Source of the DNA: a virus
Virus record (IMG/VR): IMGVR_UViG_3300020202_000173
Coordinates: 1-34,048 of that record
Reading direction: 5' to 3' (one strand)
DNA: 34,048 nt
The number at the start of each line of letters is the position of its first letter. The first letter of the stretch is position 1. Positions 5,098 through 11,715 of the stretch are shown piece after piece. Below the pieces are notes generated by a model. That model was not told where the DNA came from. It worked only from the letters and a program-made list of their open reading frames with translations, and ran no database searches. Both the position numbers and the translations under genes were made by a program.

Positions 5098-5165
5098 GCA
5101 ACCGGGAGGACTCGAACCCCCGTCAGAAGCCGCTGGCCCCTGCTCTACCTCTGAGCTACGGTTGC
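5098..5165 (-). tRNA. tRNA-like gene with defective anticodon arm
   Basis: On the minus strand the acceptor halves GCAACCG (5165-5159) and CGGTTGC (5104-5098) pair perfectly. The D arm GCTC-AGAGGTA-GAGC and the T arm GGGGG-TTCGAGT-CCTCC are also intact. Only 20 nt separate the D and T stems, about 3 fewer than usual. They contain GGCTTCTGAC, which resembles a 5' stem end plus loop TTCTGAC (anticodon CUG, Gln), but no matching 3' anticodon stem exists. CCA is not encoded. It may be a degenerate tRNA, an unusual functional one or an attachment-site relic. Confidence 0.6.
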
Positions 5166-5192
5166 TGGTGTAAAACATCTCACTCTTTCCCA

Positions 5193-5759
5193 TTACGGGA
5201 AAATCCTTTTTAACTGCTTGTAGATAGTGAATGCTCCCGGGCGCTGATCCACAATATCAATCCACTTCCGGCCACCATGACCATCCGGGATGGTGCCACG
5301 GAGCCGCATGTCCATATGCTCCCGGTCATAGTTGTTCATCACGTAGGGAGACTTGTCGGCTGAACCATAGGCCGCGCCGTTGTACCGGTAGATGGCTTGC
5401 TTTACCAGATCATCAGGGCTGGTCAGAGTCAGGTTCCCATCCACCTTTTTCTGAAGGTGGCAGGCTGCCAGAACCCCGCCGGCATAAAAGTCATTGATGC
5501 CCTTTTTGATGATGGCTTCTTTTTCTTCCGGGGTGGTCTTGGTGAACTGGTACAGGTATTTATACAGGGTCTGATCGGGTGGCGGTGGATCAAACTGCCA
5601 GGGGCCTCCCGGGGTCTTGGGGGGGCTGACCGAGAAGGATTCCCGGTACCAGATTGCGGCCATGGCCTGCCAGGGAACATTGGTGAGCTGCTGGATTTTT
5701 TTCAGAATCGGATAGGCCTTTTGGACTTTTCGGATCTGACTTGGGGTTAATCCTTGCAT
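5193..5759 (-). CDS. Endolysin / lysozyme-fold peptidoglycan hydrolase
   Basis: This 188-residue protein probably cleaves host peptidoglycan at lysis. The segment WQAMAAIWYRES places Glu40 in the position of the catalytic acid of lysozyme/lytic-transglycosylase folds. It is followed by GGPWQFDP (51-58), a glycine-rich substrate-loop motif frequent in phage muramidases, and a later YRYNGAAYG segment resembling the YNxG motif of transglycosylases. No signal peptide is present, so a holin should be needed; candidates are the products at 8534-8758 and 4771-5076. ATG 5759 overlaps the TAA stop of the upstream gene (TAATG), implying coupled translation. A virion-associated role is possible but less likely given its position near the operon end. 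Confidence 0.85.
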   Translation of the reverse strand: MQGLTPSQIRKVQKAYPILKKIQQLTNVPWQAMAAIWYRESFSVSPPKTPGGPWQFDPPPPDQTLYKYLYQFTKTTPEEKEAIIKKGINDFYAGGVLAACHLQKKVDGNLTLTSPDDLVKQAIYRYNGAAYGSADKSPYVMNNYDREHMDMRLRGTIPDGHGGRKWIDIVDQRPGAFTIYKQLKRIFP

Positions 5760-6931
5760 TAGAAAAATATCCTCCCGCCACTACCAGCCCCTGTGGAAGC
5801 AAAGGGCTGGTCTTCATCCAGAACAATTTTGAACATCGGTAAAATGGTGCTGGTATCGGTCCAGCTGGTGCCGTTGTAATAAGTTAAGCTGGCCCCGAGG
5901 GGTTTCAACGCCAGGGAATTGGCGTCGTTGTGCCAGTTGTAAACCCGGGTGGCAATATAGTTGGTACTGGCATCACTTTGGGTAGTTTCGCCAATAACCC
6001 CCCGAATAGTGGTCCCGGGTTCAATCTCTTGGATAGAGCTAAAGGGTAAATAAGCATAGACCACACTGGCACTAGTGCCGACTGCGCCAATCGGAAAGGT
6101 GGCTGCCGAAGTCGCCAACAATGTCGTATCGTTGTACAGCCGGAAACGAACATCCCCAGTAGGGGTGCCGCTTTTAAAGACAGGAAACAACAGCCCTTTG
6201 ATCCGCCACTTGGCATTACTAGGGGTAGTCAGTTTAAAACCAACTTCGCGCCCGGAGTAAACAATATTGGTGGTATCATTTCCAGCGCCAAAGTAGGGGA
6301 ATCCCTCAAAGGTGCCGTCAGTATATTCCACTCGGAACGAAGTAAGAGAGTTATCCAGGGTTGAGTAAGAGGTTCCTGAGTTGGTGGAAATGTTATAGTT
6401 CCAGCCCCAGGTGCCTCCTGTGGACCCATTTTCAATTAACCCACTGTCGGCAGCCCCTACTAAAAGGGTGGCAAAATTGGTGCCTGCTGACGCGTTTTGG
6501 TTCCGGATCACCAAATGGTATTTGGTGTGAGCGGTAACGGCTTGATTGAATCCGGTAAACTCAATAAAGGATGCCCCTGTTGGAACCGCCGTCAGTGTAG
6601 AAGAGTTTGCCAATGACGTACTGGTTGGCTTTCCAGCAGTGGTATCCGAGGTCATGATATCAAGGCGTAAATCTCCTGGGGCCAAAGTGCCCGTAACAGA
6701 CACGACCCGGACAATAACTTTGCTGACAGTCTTACTGACTGTAGGGATAAAGGTATAAGCAACCCGGTTCGTAGTGTTGTTGGTATTCGAATTATTTTCA
6801 AGAGACCCTGTGCTGAGGCCGGAAAGTGGCCCAATAGCATAGACATTGTTTTGCGGTGTGCCTGCTGGCGCTTGAAGAGGTAGTAATACTGCTAACAGAG
6901 CGGCAAGAAATAGAGATATAAGACGCTTCAT
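5759..6931 (-). CDS. Secreted beta-rich protein with Gly-rich FF C-terminus (paralogue A)
   Basis: This encodes 390 residues of unknown function with a clear Sec signal peptide: MKRLISLFLAALLAVLLPLQ then APAG, with cleavage near residue 25. The mature protein is Ser/Thr/Asn/Gly-rich and beta-patterned, apparently two similar domains in tandem (one with KVIVRVVSVTG..LRLDIM, one with WRIKGLLFPVF..VRFRLYND), suggesting jelly-roll adhesin or fibre modules. It ends GGRIFF. ATG 6931 overlaps the upstream stop (TGATG) and is preferred over TTG 6934. The neighbouring gene upstream has the same architecture and length, so the two are probably diverged paralogues. It lies between the tail-fibre genes and the endolysin. 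A surface or receptor-related role is inferred only. Confidence 0.75.
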   Translation of the reverse strand: MKRLISLFLAALLAVLLPLQAPAGTPQNNVYAIGPLSGLSTGSLENNSNTNNTTNRVAYTFIPTVSKTVSKVIVRVVSVTGTLAPGDLRLDIMTSDTTAGKPTSTSLANSSTLTAVPTGASFIEFTGFNQAVTAHTKYHLVIRNQNASAGTNFATLLVGAADSGLIENGSTGGTWGWNYNISTNSGTSYSTLDNSLTSFRVEYTDGTFEGFPYFGAGNDTTNIVYSGREVGFKLTTPSNAKWRIKGLLFPVFKSGTPTGDVRFRLYNDTTLLATSAATFPIGAVGTSASVVYAYLPFSSIQEIEPGTTIRGVIGETTQSDASTNYIATRVYNWHNDANSLALKPLGASLTYYNGTSWTDTSTILPMFKIVLDEDQPFASTGAGSGGRIFF

Positions 6932-8085
6932 CAAAAGAATAGCCCCCCGCCGCCTGGGATCTCCCGGATATCTAAAATCCCCTGGGGCAACCGGGTGTTG
7001 TATTCCGTCCAGTTATCCCCGCTGTCCGTGCTTTCGGCATAGAAATAGGTGCCGTTCATCGGCAGAAGCGCACTGGCCAAAGTGGAATTCACATCATGGT
7101 AGTAATAGGTATGGGTGCCGGATGTGGACCCCTGCCAGATCTCCAACCGGTATTTCTGGTTGGCGTTTAACCGGGTGGTGTGGTGTGCTGATGGTGTCGC
7201 AAAGAACACCACCGTATCGGCGTTCGCTTCAATGGAGCCGTCACCATATGGGGTTGCGGTCCAGACAATTTGACCCGTCGTCACGTTGCGAAGCTGGTAA
7301 TGGTAATCTGCTGTGGAGCCAAGGGATCGAATATGGGTTAATTTTGCCCCGTACAGGTAACAATCCCGTTGTGGCGTAAAAGTGATTCCATACCGCTTGG
7401 TTGAGGAAAGCACCACCGAGGTTTTAGCAGTTCCCACGCCAAGGGTTGGAGAATAGGCGGAGCCATTTGCATATTCCAGAATCACAATGGGGTTATGGGT
7501 GGCGGTGTTGCCATTGGTCACCAGGTTGGACCGGCCCCCGGTGGTGGTAATGCCAGAGGTGGCTACCAAGTGGCGTTCTGGCATTTTTAATGCCGTGTAG
7601 GTTATCGCCCCGGATAATTCCCCATAGCGTTGAATCGTCACATGGTTTGAAGCGTCATAAACGGTGCCAGAGCTGGCAGGCGCAAACATGACCCAGATGG
7701 GCGGGCCGGTAAAGGAGATGGATGCCGGGGTGTCAAACGCTACCCGTTTCCAGCCGGCTCCAGCCGTGACCGTATAGGTCTTGGTGAGATTGGCATGCAC
7801 CAGGGTCCCGGAGGGCTTGCCGTTGCCGTCATCCGTTTCAATCCGAATGTCCATGTTTGGAGTCAGGGTGTTAGCGGTCTGGTAGAACCAGATGGCCGCC
7901 AGTGGGCTGGAGACATTGGGCGGAAGCACTGAAAAAGCCAGCCCTTCCCCGGTGCCGTTCAAGTTGGCCGTGTTAAAGGTATAGGTCGATAGGAACTGGT
8001 GGGGCATCTGCACCAGCCCGTTGTCTGCCGCCTGAGCAGGCAGGGCCAGAAGGGCCGCCAGGAATAATGCAACAAGGCGTTTCAT
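6931..8085 (-). CDS. Secreted beta-rich protein with Gly-rich FF C-terminus (paralogue B)
   Basis: This encodes 384 residues with a textbook signal peptide (MKRLVALFLAALLALPAQAA, A-x-A cleavage at about residue 19). The mature part is beta-rich with two similar halves (FSVLPPNVSSPLAAIWFYQT..MDIRIETD and GITFTPQRDCYLYGAKLT..YHYQLRN), each like a carbohydrate-binding or jelly-roll fold. It ends PGGGGLFF, matching the C-terminus of the downstream neighbour. ATG 8085 overlaps the previous stop (TAATG). Phage fibres normally lack signal peptides, so this may be a protein exported by the infected cell, or a virion protein with an unusual assembly route. I do not recognise the family. Confidence 0.75.
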   Translation of the reverse strand: MKRLVALFLAALLALPAQAADNGLVQMPHQFLSTYTFNTANLNGTGEGLAFSVLPPNVSSPLAAIWFYQTANTLTPNMDIRIETDDGNGKPSGTLVHANLTKTYTVTAGAGWKRVAFDTPASISFTGPPIWVMFAPASSGTVYDASNHVTIQRYGELSGAITYTALKMPERHLVATSGITTTGGRSNLVTNGNTATHNPIVILEYANGSAYSPTLGVGTAKTSVVLSSTKRYGITFTPQRDCYLYGAKLTHIRSLGSTADYHYQLRNVTTGQIVWTATPYGDGSIEANADTVVFFATPSAHHTTRLNANQKYRLEIWQGSTSGTHTYYYHDVNSTLASALLPMNGTYFYAESTDSGDNWTEYNTRLPQGILDIREIPGGGGLFF

Positions 8086-8522
8086 TATTTGGTTACCGGG
8101 TGAAACCGTTCGGCCTGGATGAAGTACAGAATCATCGGCCCGGTAATGGCCGCACTGCTCTGAAACTTGATGGCGTTTCCAATCTGGCTGACAAAAATCA
8201 TCCCCTCTCCGATGCCTTTCACAATGCCGCCATTAGCGCCCATCTCCAGCATCATCTGGGGGTCTGTGCCCTCCGTGAACTTCACGTTATGGGCGGTTCC
8301 TTCAGCATAGCTGATGCCGATTAATGCCCCCATCTTGGTGCTGTCCGGGGTGAATGCCGTGACATCGGTATCCACGGTGTCAATGGTGCATTCCACAGGT
8401 GTAACTTCAGTAGCCCCATACAAGGAGATGGGGAGATCTGTTTTGGCGGTACAGGAGTTTGCGGCGTAAGCAGCACTGTTTAACAGGCTGACAAGTGCCA
8501 GCCCGGCAAGTAGTCTTTTCAA
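8085..8522 (-). CDS. Small secreted protein
   Basis: This encodes 145 residues starting at TTG 8522, preceded by AGGAG at good spacing (AGGAGTCCGAGAATTG). A signal peptide is evident (MKRLLAGLALVSLLNSAAYA, cleavage at AYA). The mature domain has two cysteines (SCTAKTD, VECTIDT) that could form a disulphide in the periplasm. It is beta-rich overall and ends LYFIQAERFHPVTK. It resembles the secreted protein at 20484-20990 in layout: signal peptide, early Cys pair, then a compact beta domain of about 120 residues. It is the first of three consecutive signal-peptide genes. Function is unknown. Confidence 0.7.
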   Translation of the reverse strand: MKRLLAGLALVSLLNSAAYAANSCTAKTDLPISLYGATEVTPVECTIDTVDTDVTAFTPDSTKMGALIGISYAEGTAHNVKFTEGTDPQMMLEMGANGGIVKGIGEGMIFVSQIGNAIKFQSSAAITGPMILYFIQAERFHPVTK

Positions 8523-8533
8523 TTCTCGGACTC

Positions 8534-8758
8534 CTATGTCTGTTCTTTTAAACGAAATACTTCATCCAGAACCTGGCGATACCGTTCTTCACAGGCTTTG
8601 ACCTCCCCCTCGAAGGCGGTAATCAACCGTTCATTGTTTTTCTCGAACTTGTCCAGCATCTTGTTGGCGAATTTCCAGAACAGGCTGGCAAACACCAGGG
8701 AAATAACCAGGCCGCTGGCAGGGCCAATCAGCCATTCAGGGGGTATATTAAAGGGCAT
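8534..8758 (-). CDS. Single-pass membrane protein with coiled coil (holin or Rz-like candidate)
   Basis: This encodes 74 residues: a short N-terminal segment, one transmembrane helix (about residues 10-28, LIGPASGLVISLVFASLFW) and then a charged coiled coil (NKMLDKFEKNNERLITAFEG and on to RQVLDEVFRLKEQT). An N-terminal anchor with a coiled-coil body fits an i-spanin or a class III holin, and many phages place such a gene beside the tail fibre and lysis genes. ATG 8758 lies 2 nt after the upstream stop. No lipoprotein o-spanin was found overlapping it. The lysis role is inferred from topology and position. Confidence 0.65.
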   Translation of the reverse strand: MPFNIPPEWLIGPASGLVISLVFASLFWKFANKMLDKFEKNNERLITAFEGEVKACEERYRQVLDEVFRLKEQT

Positions 8759-8760
8759 TA

Positions 8761-9030
8761 TTACGCTCCGGTTATGGGGTGGGGTCCTAGGTCCACAGGC
8801 CAGATGGCCTTTAGGGCTTCTGGGGTTAAAGCGGCATCAATCTCAGGAATTGCAGTGATATCCCGCAGTTTCTTTTTCTGGTTGGCAATTTCCTTTTTCT
8901 TCTGGGTGTTCCCATCTTCATCCGCCCGCTGATATTCAATATCCAAGGCTTCAAGGATGGGTTTTCTGGCCTCTCTCATTTTGTTACGCCAGATCCCCCG
9001 GGCTTTATCCATGTTGATTTTGATACTCAT
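8761..9030 (-). CDS. Tail-fibre-associated small protein
   Basis: This encodes 89 residues. The pattern MDKARGIWRNKMREARKPIL-EALDIEYQRADE-GNTQKKKEIANQKKKLRDI is one I recall from many phage contigs directly downstream of tail-fibre genes, where it is thought to act in fibre assembly; no function has been proven as far as I know. It is an alpha-helical, strongly basic protein with a Pro-rich C-terminal tail. ATG 9030 overlaps the upstream stop as ATGA, and the preceding 62-aa gene is its usual partner in such contigs. Confidence 0.7.
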   Translation of the reverse strand: MSIKINMDKARGIWRNKMREARKPILEALDIEYQRADEDGNTQKKKEIANQKKKLRDITAIPEIDAALTPEALKAIWPVDLGPHPITGA

Positions 9031-9215
9031 TCTTCATACTCCCAGGCGTTTCTAAAGGTCCTATCACTGGGGACTTCGGAAACGTTAACGATTTTATAAG
9101 GCTTGCCTGTTGGCACATCTTTTGCGGCGATTTCTTCAATCGTTAAACCGCTATTAGGGGCGGGGACAATGATGGCAACGCCCCCTTCATCTGTTGGATA
9201 CAGGATTCGCTCCAT
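9027..9215 (-). CDS. Tail-fibre-associated small protein (partner)
   Basis: This encodes 62 residues. LTIEEIAAKDVPTGKPYKIV followed by PSDRTFRNAWEYEE is a recurrent small phage protein signature found immediately after tail fibres, ending in the acidic/aromatic AWE motif. ATG 9215 overlaps the fibre stop (TAATG) and its own stop overlaps the next start (ATGA), so fibre and two partners form a tightly coupled trio. A chaperone or fibre-attachment role is inferred from position. Confidence 0.7.
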   Translation of the reverse strand: MERILYPTDEGGVAIIVPAPNSGLTIEEIAAKDVPTGKPYKIVNVSEVPSDRTFRNAWEYEE

Positions 9216-10207
9216 TAGTTCACATCTCCGTAAAGTACAACGTTAATCCACTCGAAATCAGTCAGGGCAAAAGAGGAGTTGAGAGTCCCTAATTGCCAGC
9301 TTGAGCCTGATCCGTCACTGTTTCGAGGTCCCCATAAAGCTGCGTAGGTGGTTCCACTGGACCCCCGCCCGGCAGCCCCTGTGCCACACCAGTTCCCGGC
9401 AACGGAGTTGGTATTAACAACGTAAATCCCAGTGCCCCCATCCGTAATGCTGCTGACATTATAGGAATCCCGAATAGCAACAGTCCCAGTCCCGTTAAAA
9501 ACCACCCAGGCTTTTGCGGCACTGTCATGGTATTGCTGGCGTCCTGGGGTCACAAACTTAGAGGTGCTTGAGCCGGTTTCCTGGTCTGATTGAGTGGCTG
9601 CCGTTCCAGCTGCTCCAAAACCTATCTCACACCATTTAGACAGGGCCGCACTGTAAACCAGGATTAAAGCTTTGTCGTCTTCATCCAGGGATATATCCCC
9701 ACCAGAGGCAAGGAGGATATTGCCGGTATTATGTTTAACAACTACGGTCCGCCCATCATTTTCAGCCTGGATGATCAAGATCCTCCCGGCAGCACCCCCA
9801 TTAATGGTGTCCAGGTCATCAGAGGCAGCGTCCCCTTCGGTGTCAATAGTATGATAGCTACCTGTAGCAGTAATGGCACCTGTAGCAATGGTTAGCTCCC
9901 CGGCATCGGTAAAGGTCACCCCGGCATCCTTCAGAATGACCCCGTCAATGGTAACCCCGGCAGCGCTGGTACGTTCTACAATCTTATCCACTAGGATAGG
10001 AGTTGTGGCGTGACTGAAGGTATTGGTGCCACTATGGGTATTATTGCCGCTAAAGGTGTTGTTCCCTGAAACCGTATTCACCCCGGCCCGGGACATTTTC
10101 CCATTCAGGGTGGTAATTATCTGGTTGAATTCCCCGTCCACCTGCCCGGACTGAGCTGAGGTATTCGGGGTAAAGTCGTATAAACGACTGATATCGTCAT
10201 CAGCCAT
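9215..10207 (-). CDS. Tail fibre protein
   Basis: This 330-residue structural protein is expected to mediate host recognition. The N-terminus (MADDDISRLYDFTPNTSAQSG then VDGEFNQIITTLNG) matches the virion-attachment region of many podovirus fibres. Next comes a short collagen-like stretch of tandem six-residue repeats (SGNNTFSGNNTHSGTNTFS, about 46-64), typical of fibre shafts. The middle is a beta-rich module (ITATGSYHTIDTEGD..LDTINGG..RILIIQAENDGRTVVVKH), and the C-terminal domain is Gly/Ser/Tyr-rich. Alleles usually vary most there. It is the first gene of the operon running to the endolysin. Confidence 0.85.
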   Translation of the reverse strand: MADDDISRLYDFTPNTSAQSGQVDGEFNQIITTLNGKMSRAGVNTVSGNNTFSGNNTHSGTNTFSHATTPILVDKIVERTSAAGVTIDGVILKDAGVTFTDAGELTIATGAITATGSYHTIDTEGDAASDDLDTINGGAAGRILIIQAENDGRTVVVKHNTGNILLASGGDISLDEDDKALILVYSAALSKWCEIGFGAAGTAATQSDQETGSSTSKFVTPGRQQYHDSAAKAWVVFNGTGTVAIRDSYNVSSITDGGTGIYVVNTNSVAGNWCGTGAAGRGSSGTTYAALWGPRNSDGSGSSWQLGTLNSSFALTDFEWINVVLYGDVN

Positions 10208-10249
10208 ATCGGCGCTCTCCTATAGAGTAACAAAAGCTTTCAATGAGAA

Positions 10250-10271
10250 GCCCCGCTTTTGAGGGCGGGGC
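10250..10271 (-). terminator. GC hairpin between regulator and tail-fibre operon
   Basis: GCCCCGC/GCGGGGC (10250-10256 with 10265-10271) forms a 7-bp stem with loop TTTTGAGG, downstream of the Rha-type gene and upstream of the tail fibre. The leftward U-tract is poor (CUUCUCAUUG), so it may be a weak terminator or an mRNA-stability hairpin. Confidence 0.5.
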
Positions 10272-10297
10272 CAGTAACCGTTAGAAAAGAAATTTGC

Positions 10298-11032
10298 TTA
10301 ACAGGCTTCTAATAGAATCGTAGGTGCTTTTTGCTTCATCTCCAGGCAAGATGGGACGCTTTCAGCAAAAGCCATTACCCGCTCTTTGGCATAAATAAAG
10401 ATATCTTTGTAATACATACCTTGCATCATCCCCTTTCTAATGGCTTGTTCCGCAACAATTTCAGCCATTGACAAGGTTCTTAAAGAGTAATTATCTAGCA
10501 GATCTCGTAATCCGTTAGGTACGGTATTGCCATCAATTAGCCCTAAGCACTTATAGGTCATATTCGTAATGTTTTTATAATACCTGATTGCGTTTTTGGA
10601 ACCTTGGGACGTGGAGTAGTTTACAAAATCTTGAAGAACATCAGTCAACTCTCTGCGAATCTCTTTACCCTCTGACCTTAGTTCTTTCCAGTCACCCATT
10701 TTCTGCCTTTGGAGAGCTTCTTCCATAGCATCAAAGGCATTGATAAAGTCTTCTTTGAATCTATCGGCTTTTTGCCCAGTGAATCCCATGACCAAAAAAG
10801 AGAACCCACTCTTTGTCATCAAATACATGGGCTGATTATTACCCCTGTCGTCTTTGTATTTATGTGGCGCAAAATTGCGCCGCTTGAATTCATCAGAGCA
10901 TCCTAATTTTGATATGGCTTTTAATACATCTTTATGCCGTTTCTCAAAATACTCAGCAATATTTAAGGACGATGTTAAAACTTGATTGCGAACAATCTTA
11001 ACTTCAGGTTTTACAATTTGTAATTGGGTCAT
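10298..11032 (-). CDS. Rha-family phage regulatory protein
   Basis: This encodes 244 residues. The N-terminal domain is a clear pRha match: VLTSSLNIAEYFEKRHKDVL, KAISKLGCSDEFKRRNFAP, then YLMTKSGFSFLVMGFTGQKA followed by FKEDFINAFDAMEE. Rha proteins are phage regulators, described in some lambdoid phages as interfering with growth in hosts lacking IHF. The C-terminal half is helical and unassigned, which is usual because Rha proteins carry variable C-terminal domains. It follows two tiny coupled genes opposite a divergent HTH repressor, an arrangement typical of a lysogeny/early control locus. Confidence 0.88.
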   Translation of the reverse strand: MTQLQIVKPEVKIVRNQVLTSSLNIAEYFEKRHKDVLKAISKLGCSDEFKRRNFAPHKYKDDRGNNQPMYLMTKSGFSFLVMGFTGQKADRFKEDFINAFDAMEEALQRQKMGDWKELRSEGKEIRRELTDVLQDFVNYSTSQGSKNAIRYYKNITNMTYKCLGLIDGNTVPNGLRDLLDNYSLRTLSMAEIVAEQAIRKGMMQGMYYKDIFIYAKERVMAFAESVPSCLEMKQKAPTILLEAC

Positions 11033-11071
11033 ATCTACCTCTATCTTTCATTTTCTAACGGGAAACCCCGG

Positions 11072-11191
11072 CTATGAAGCCAGGGTTTGGGGAATTGCTT
11101 GGGCTCTATACCACAACAGGTAATCACGTAGTACCCGCAGGTCTTCATCGGTTAGCAGTTTTAAAAGGGCTTGGCGTTCAGTGGAGGTCAT
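11072..11191 (-). CDS. 39-aa small protein (coupled pair, second)
   Basis: The frame from ATG 11191 reads MTSTERQALLKLLTDEDLRV and ends QAIPQTLAS. It is helical and acidic/basic-patterned, with GGAGG about 8 nt before the ATG. The ATG overlaps the preceding stop as ATGA. The coding end falls inside an inverted repeat (AAACCC..GGC / GCC..GGGTTT, 11065-11090) that may act as an attenuator before the Rha gene. No function is known. Confidence 0.6.
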   Translation of the reverse strand: MTSTERQALLKLLTDEDLRVLRDYLLWYRAQAIPQTLAS

Positions 11192-11310
11192 GCTACTTCC
11201 TCCAGCACTGACTGTGTAAAATACTGGGTTTCAAATAGATATAGAAACTCGTCAATCTCCCCGAGAGACAGACCTTCAAAGAATTCCCAAACTACATCAC
11301 GGTTACTCAT
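11188..11310 (-). CDS. 40-aa small protein (coupled pair, first)
   Basis: The frame from ATG 11310 reads MSNRDVVWEFFEGLSLGEID and ends TQSVLEEVA, a short acidic helical protein. A strong SD (TTAGGAGATAAGC) precedes the ATG, and a promoter candidate lies 50 bp further upstream. Its stop overlaps the next start (ATGA). Tiny acidic early proteins of this kind often act as anti-regulators, but this is only a suggestion. Confidence 0.6.
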   Translation of the reverse strand: MSNRDVVWEFFEGLSLGEIDEFLYLFETQYFTQSVLEEVA

Positions 11311-11335
11311 GCTTATCTCCTAACTGTTTTGACGT

Positions 11336-11433
11336 ATTGCTCATTTTTGAGTAATATTATGTTATTCAGATTTGAGGTATATGTCAATACTGAGAGATAA
11401 CGCAAAAGTGAGTACTACACCCGTATGAGTAAT
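11336..11433. promoter_or_regulatory. Divergent promoter/operator region of the repressor locus
   Basis: The leftward promoter is TTGACA (11387-11382), 17-bp spacer, TAACAT (11364-11359). Related half-sites TGAGYA(A/C)T recur: an inverted pair ATTGCTCA-TTTT-TGAGTAAT (11336-11355), TGAGTACT at 11409 and TGAGTAAT at 11426, the last overlapping the repressor ATG. This is the layout of an operator bound by the product of the divergent HTH gene, repressing the leftward early genes and its own gene. A rightward promoter may be TTGAGG (11372) with GATAAC (11396), which is weak. Confidence 0.55.
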
Positions 11434-11715
11434 TTAGCTATTATTCAACTCATGTCGAATTTCACTGAGCGGCTTGAGTCACACTTAGCAAAGATAAACA
11501 AGACTCCTTACTGGCTTTGGAAAGAAAGCAAGTTAAGCCAGACGGTTGTTTACAATGTTGTTAGTGGCAAACGAACTCCCACGGATGAAGTCTTAAAGGC
11601 TTTTGCCGGGGTGGAAGGTTTAGGTTTGGATTATGAAACTCTGGTGTCTTGGCGGGTTGTGGACGAGTATCCCAAAGGGGTTCTCTTAAAGGCTTGTAAG
11701 CAGTTAAAAACCTAG
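11425..11715 (+). CDS. XRE-family HTH repressor-like protein
   Basis: This encodes 96 residues. The segment FTERLESHLAKINKTPYWLWKESKLSQTVVYNVVSGKRTPTDEVLK is a Cro/C1-type helix-turn-helix: helix 2 around PYWLWKESKLS, recognition helix around QTVVYNVVSGKRTP. It lacks the cleavable C-terminal domain of classical C1 repressors. It is transcribed divergently from two tiny genes and the Rha regulator, with TGAGTAAT half-sites in between, so it is probably the switch repressor. ATG 11425 has no SD; ATG 11449 (MSNFTERL) is an alternative, also without one. The 3' end overlaps the convergent 11712-13187 gene by 4 bases. Confidence 0.82.
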   Translation: MSNLAIIQLMSNFTERLESHLAKINKTPYWLWKESKLSQTVVYNVVSGKRTPTDEVLKAFAGVEGLGLDYETLVSWRVVDEYPKGVLLKACKQLKT

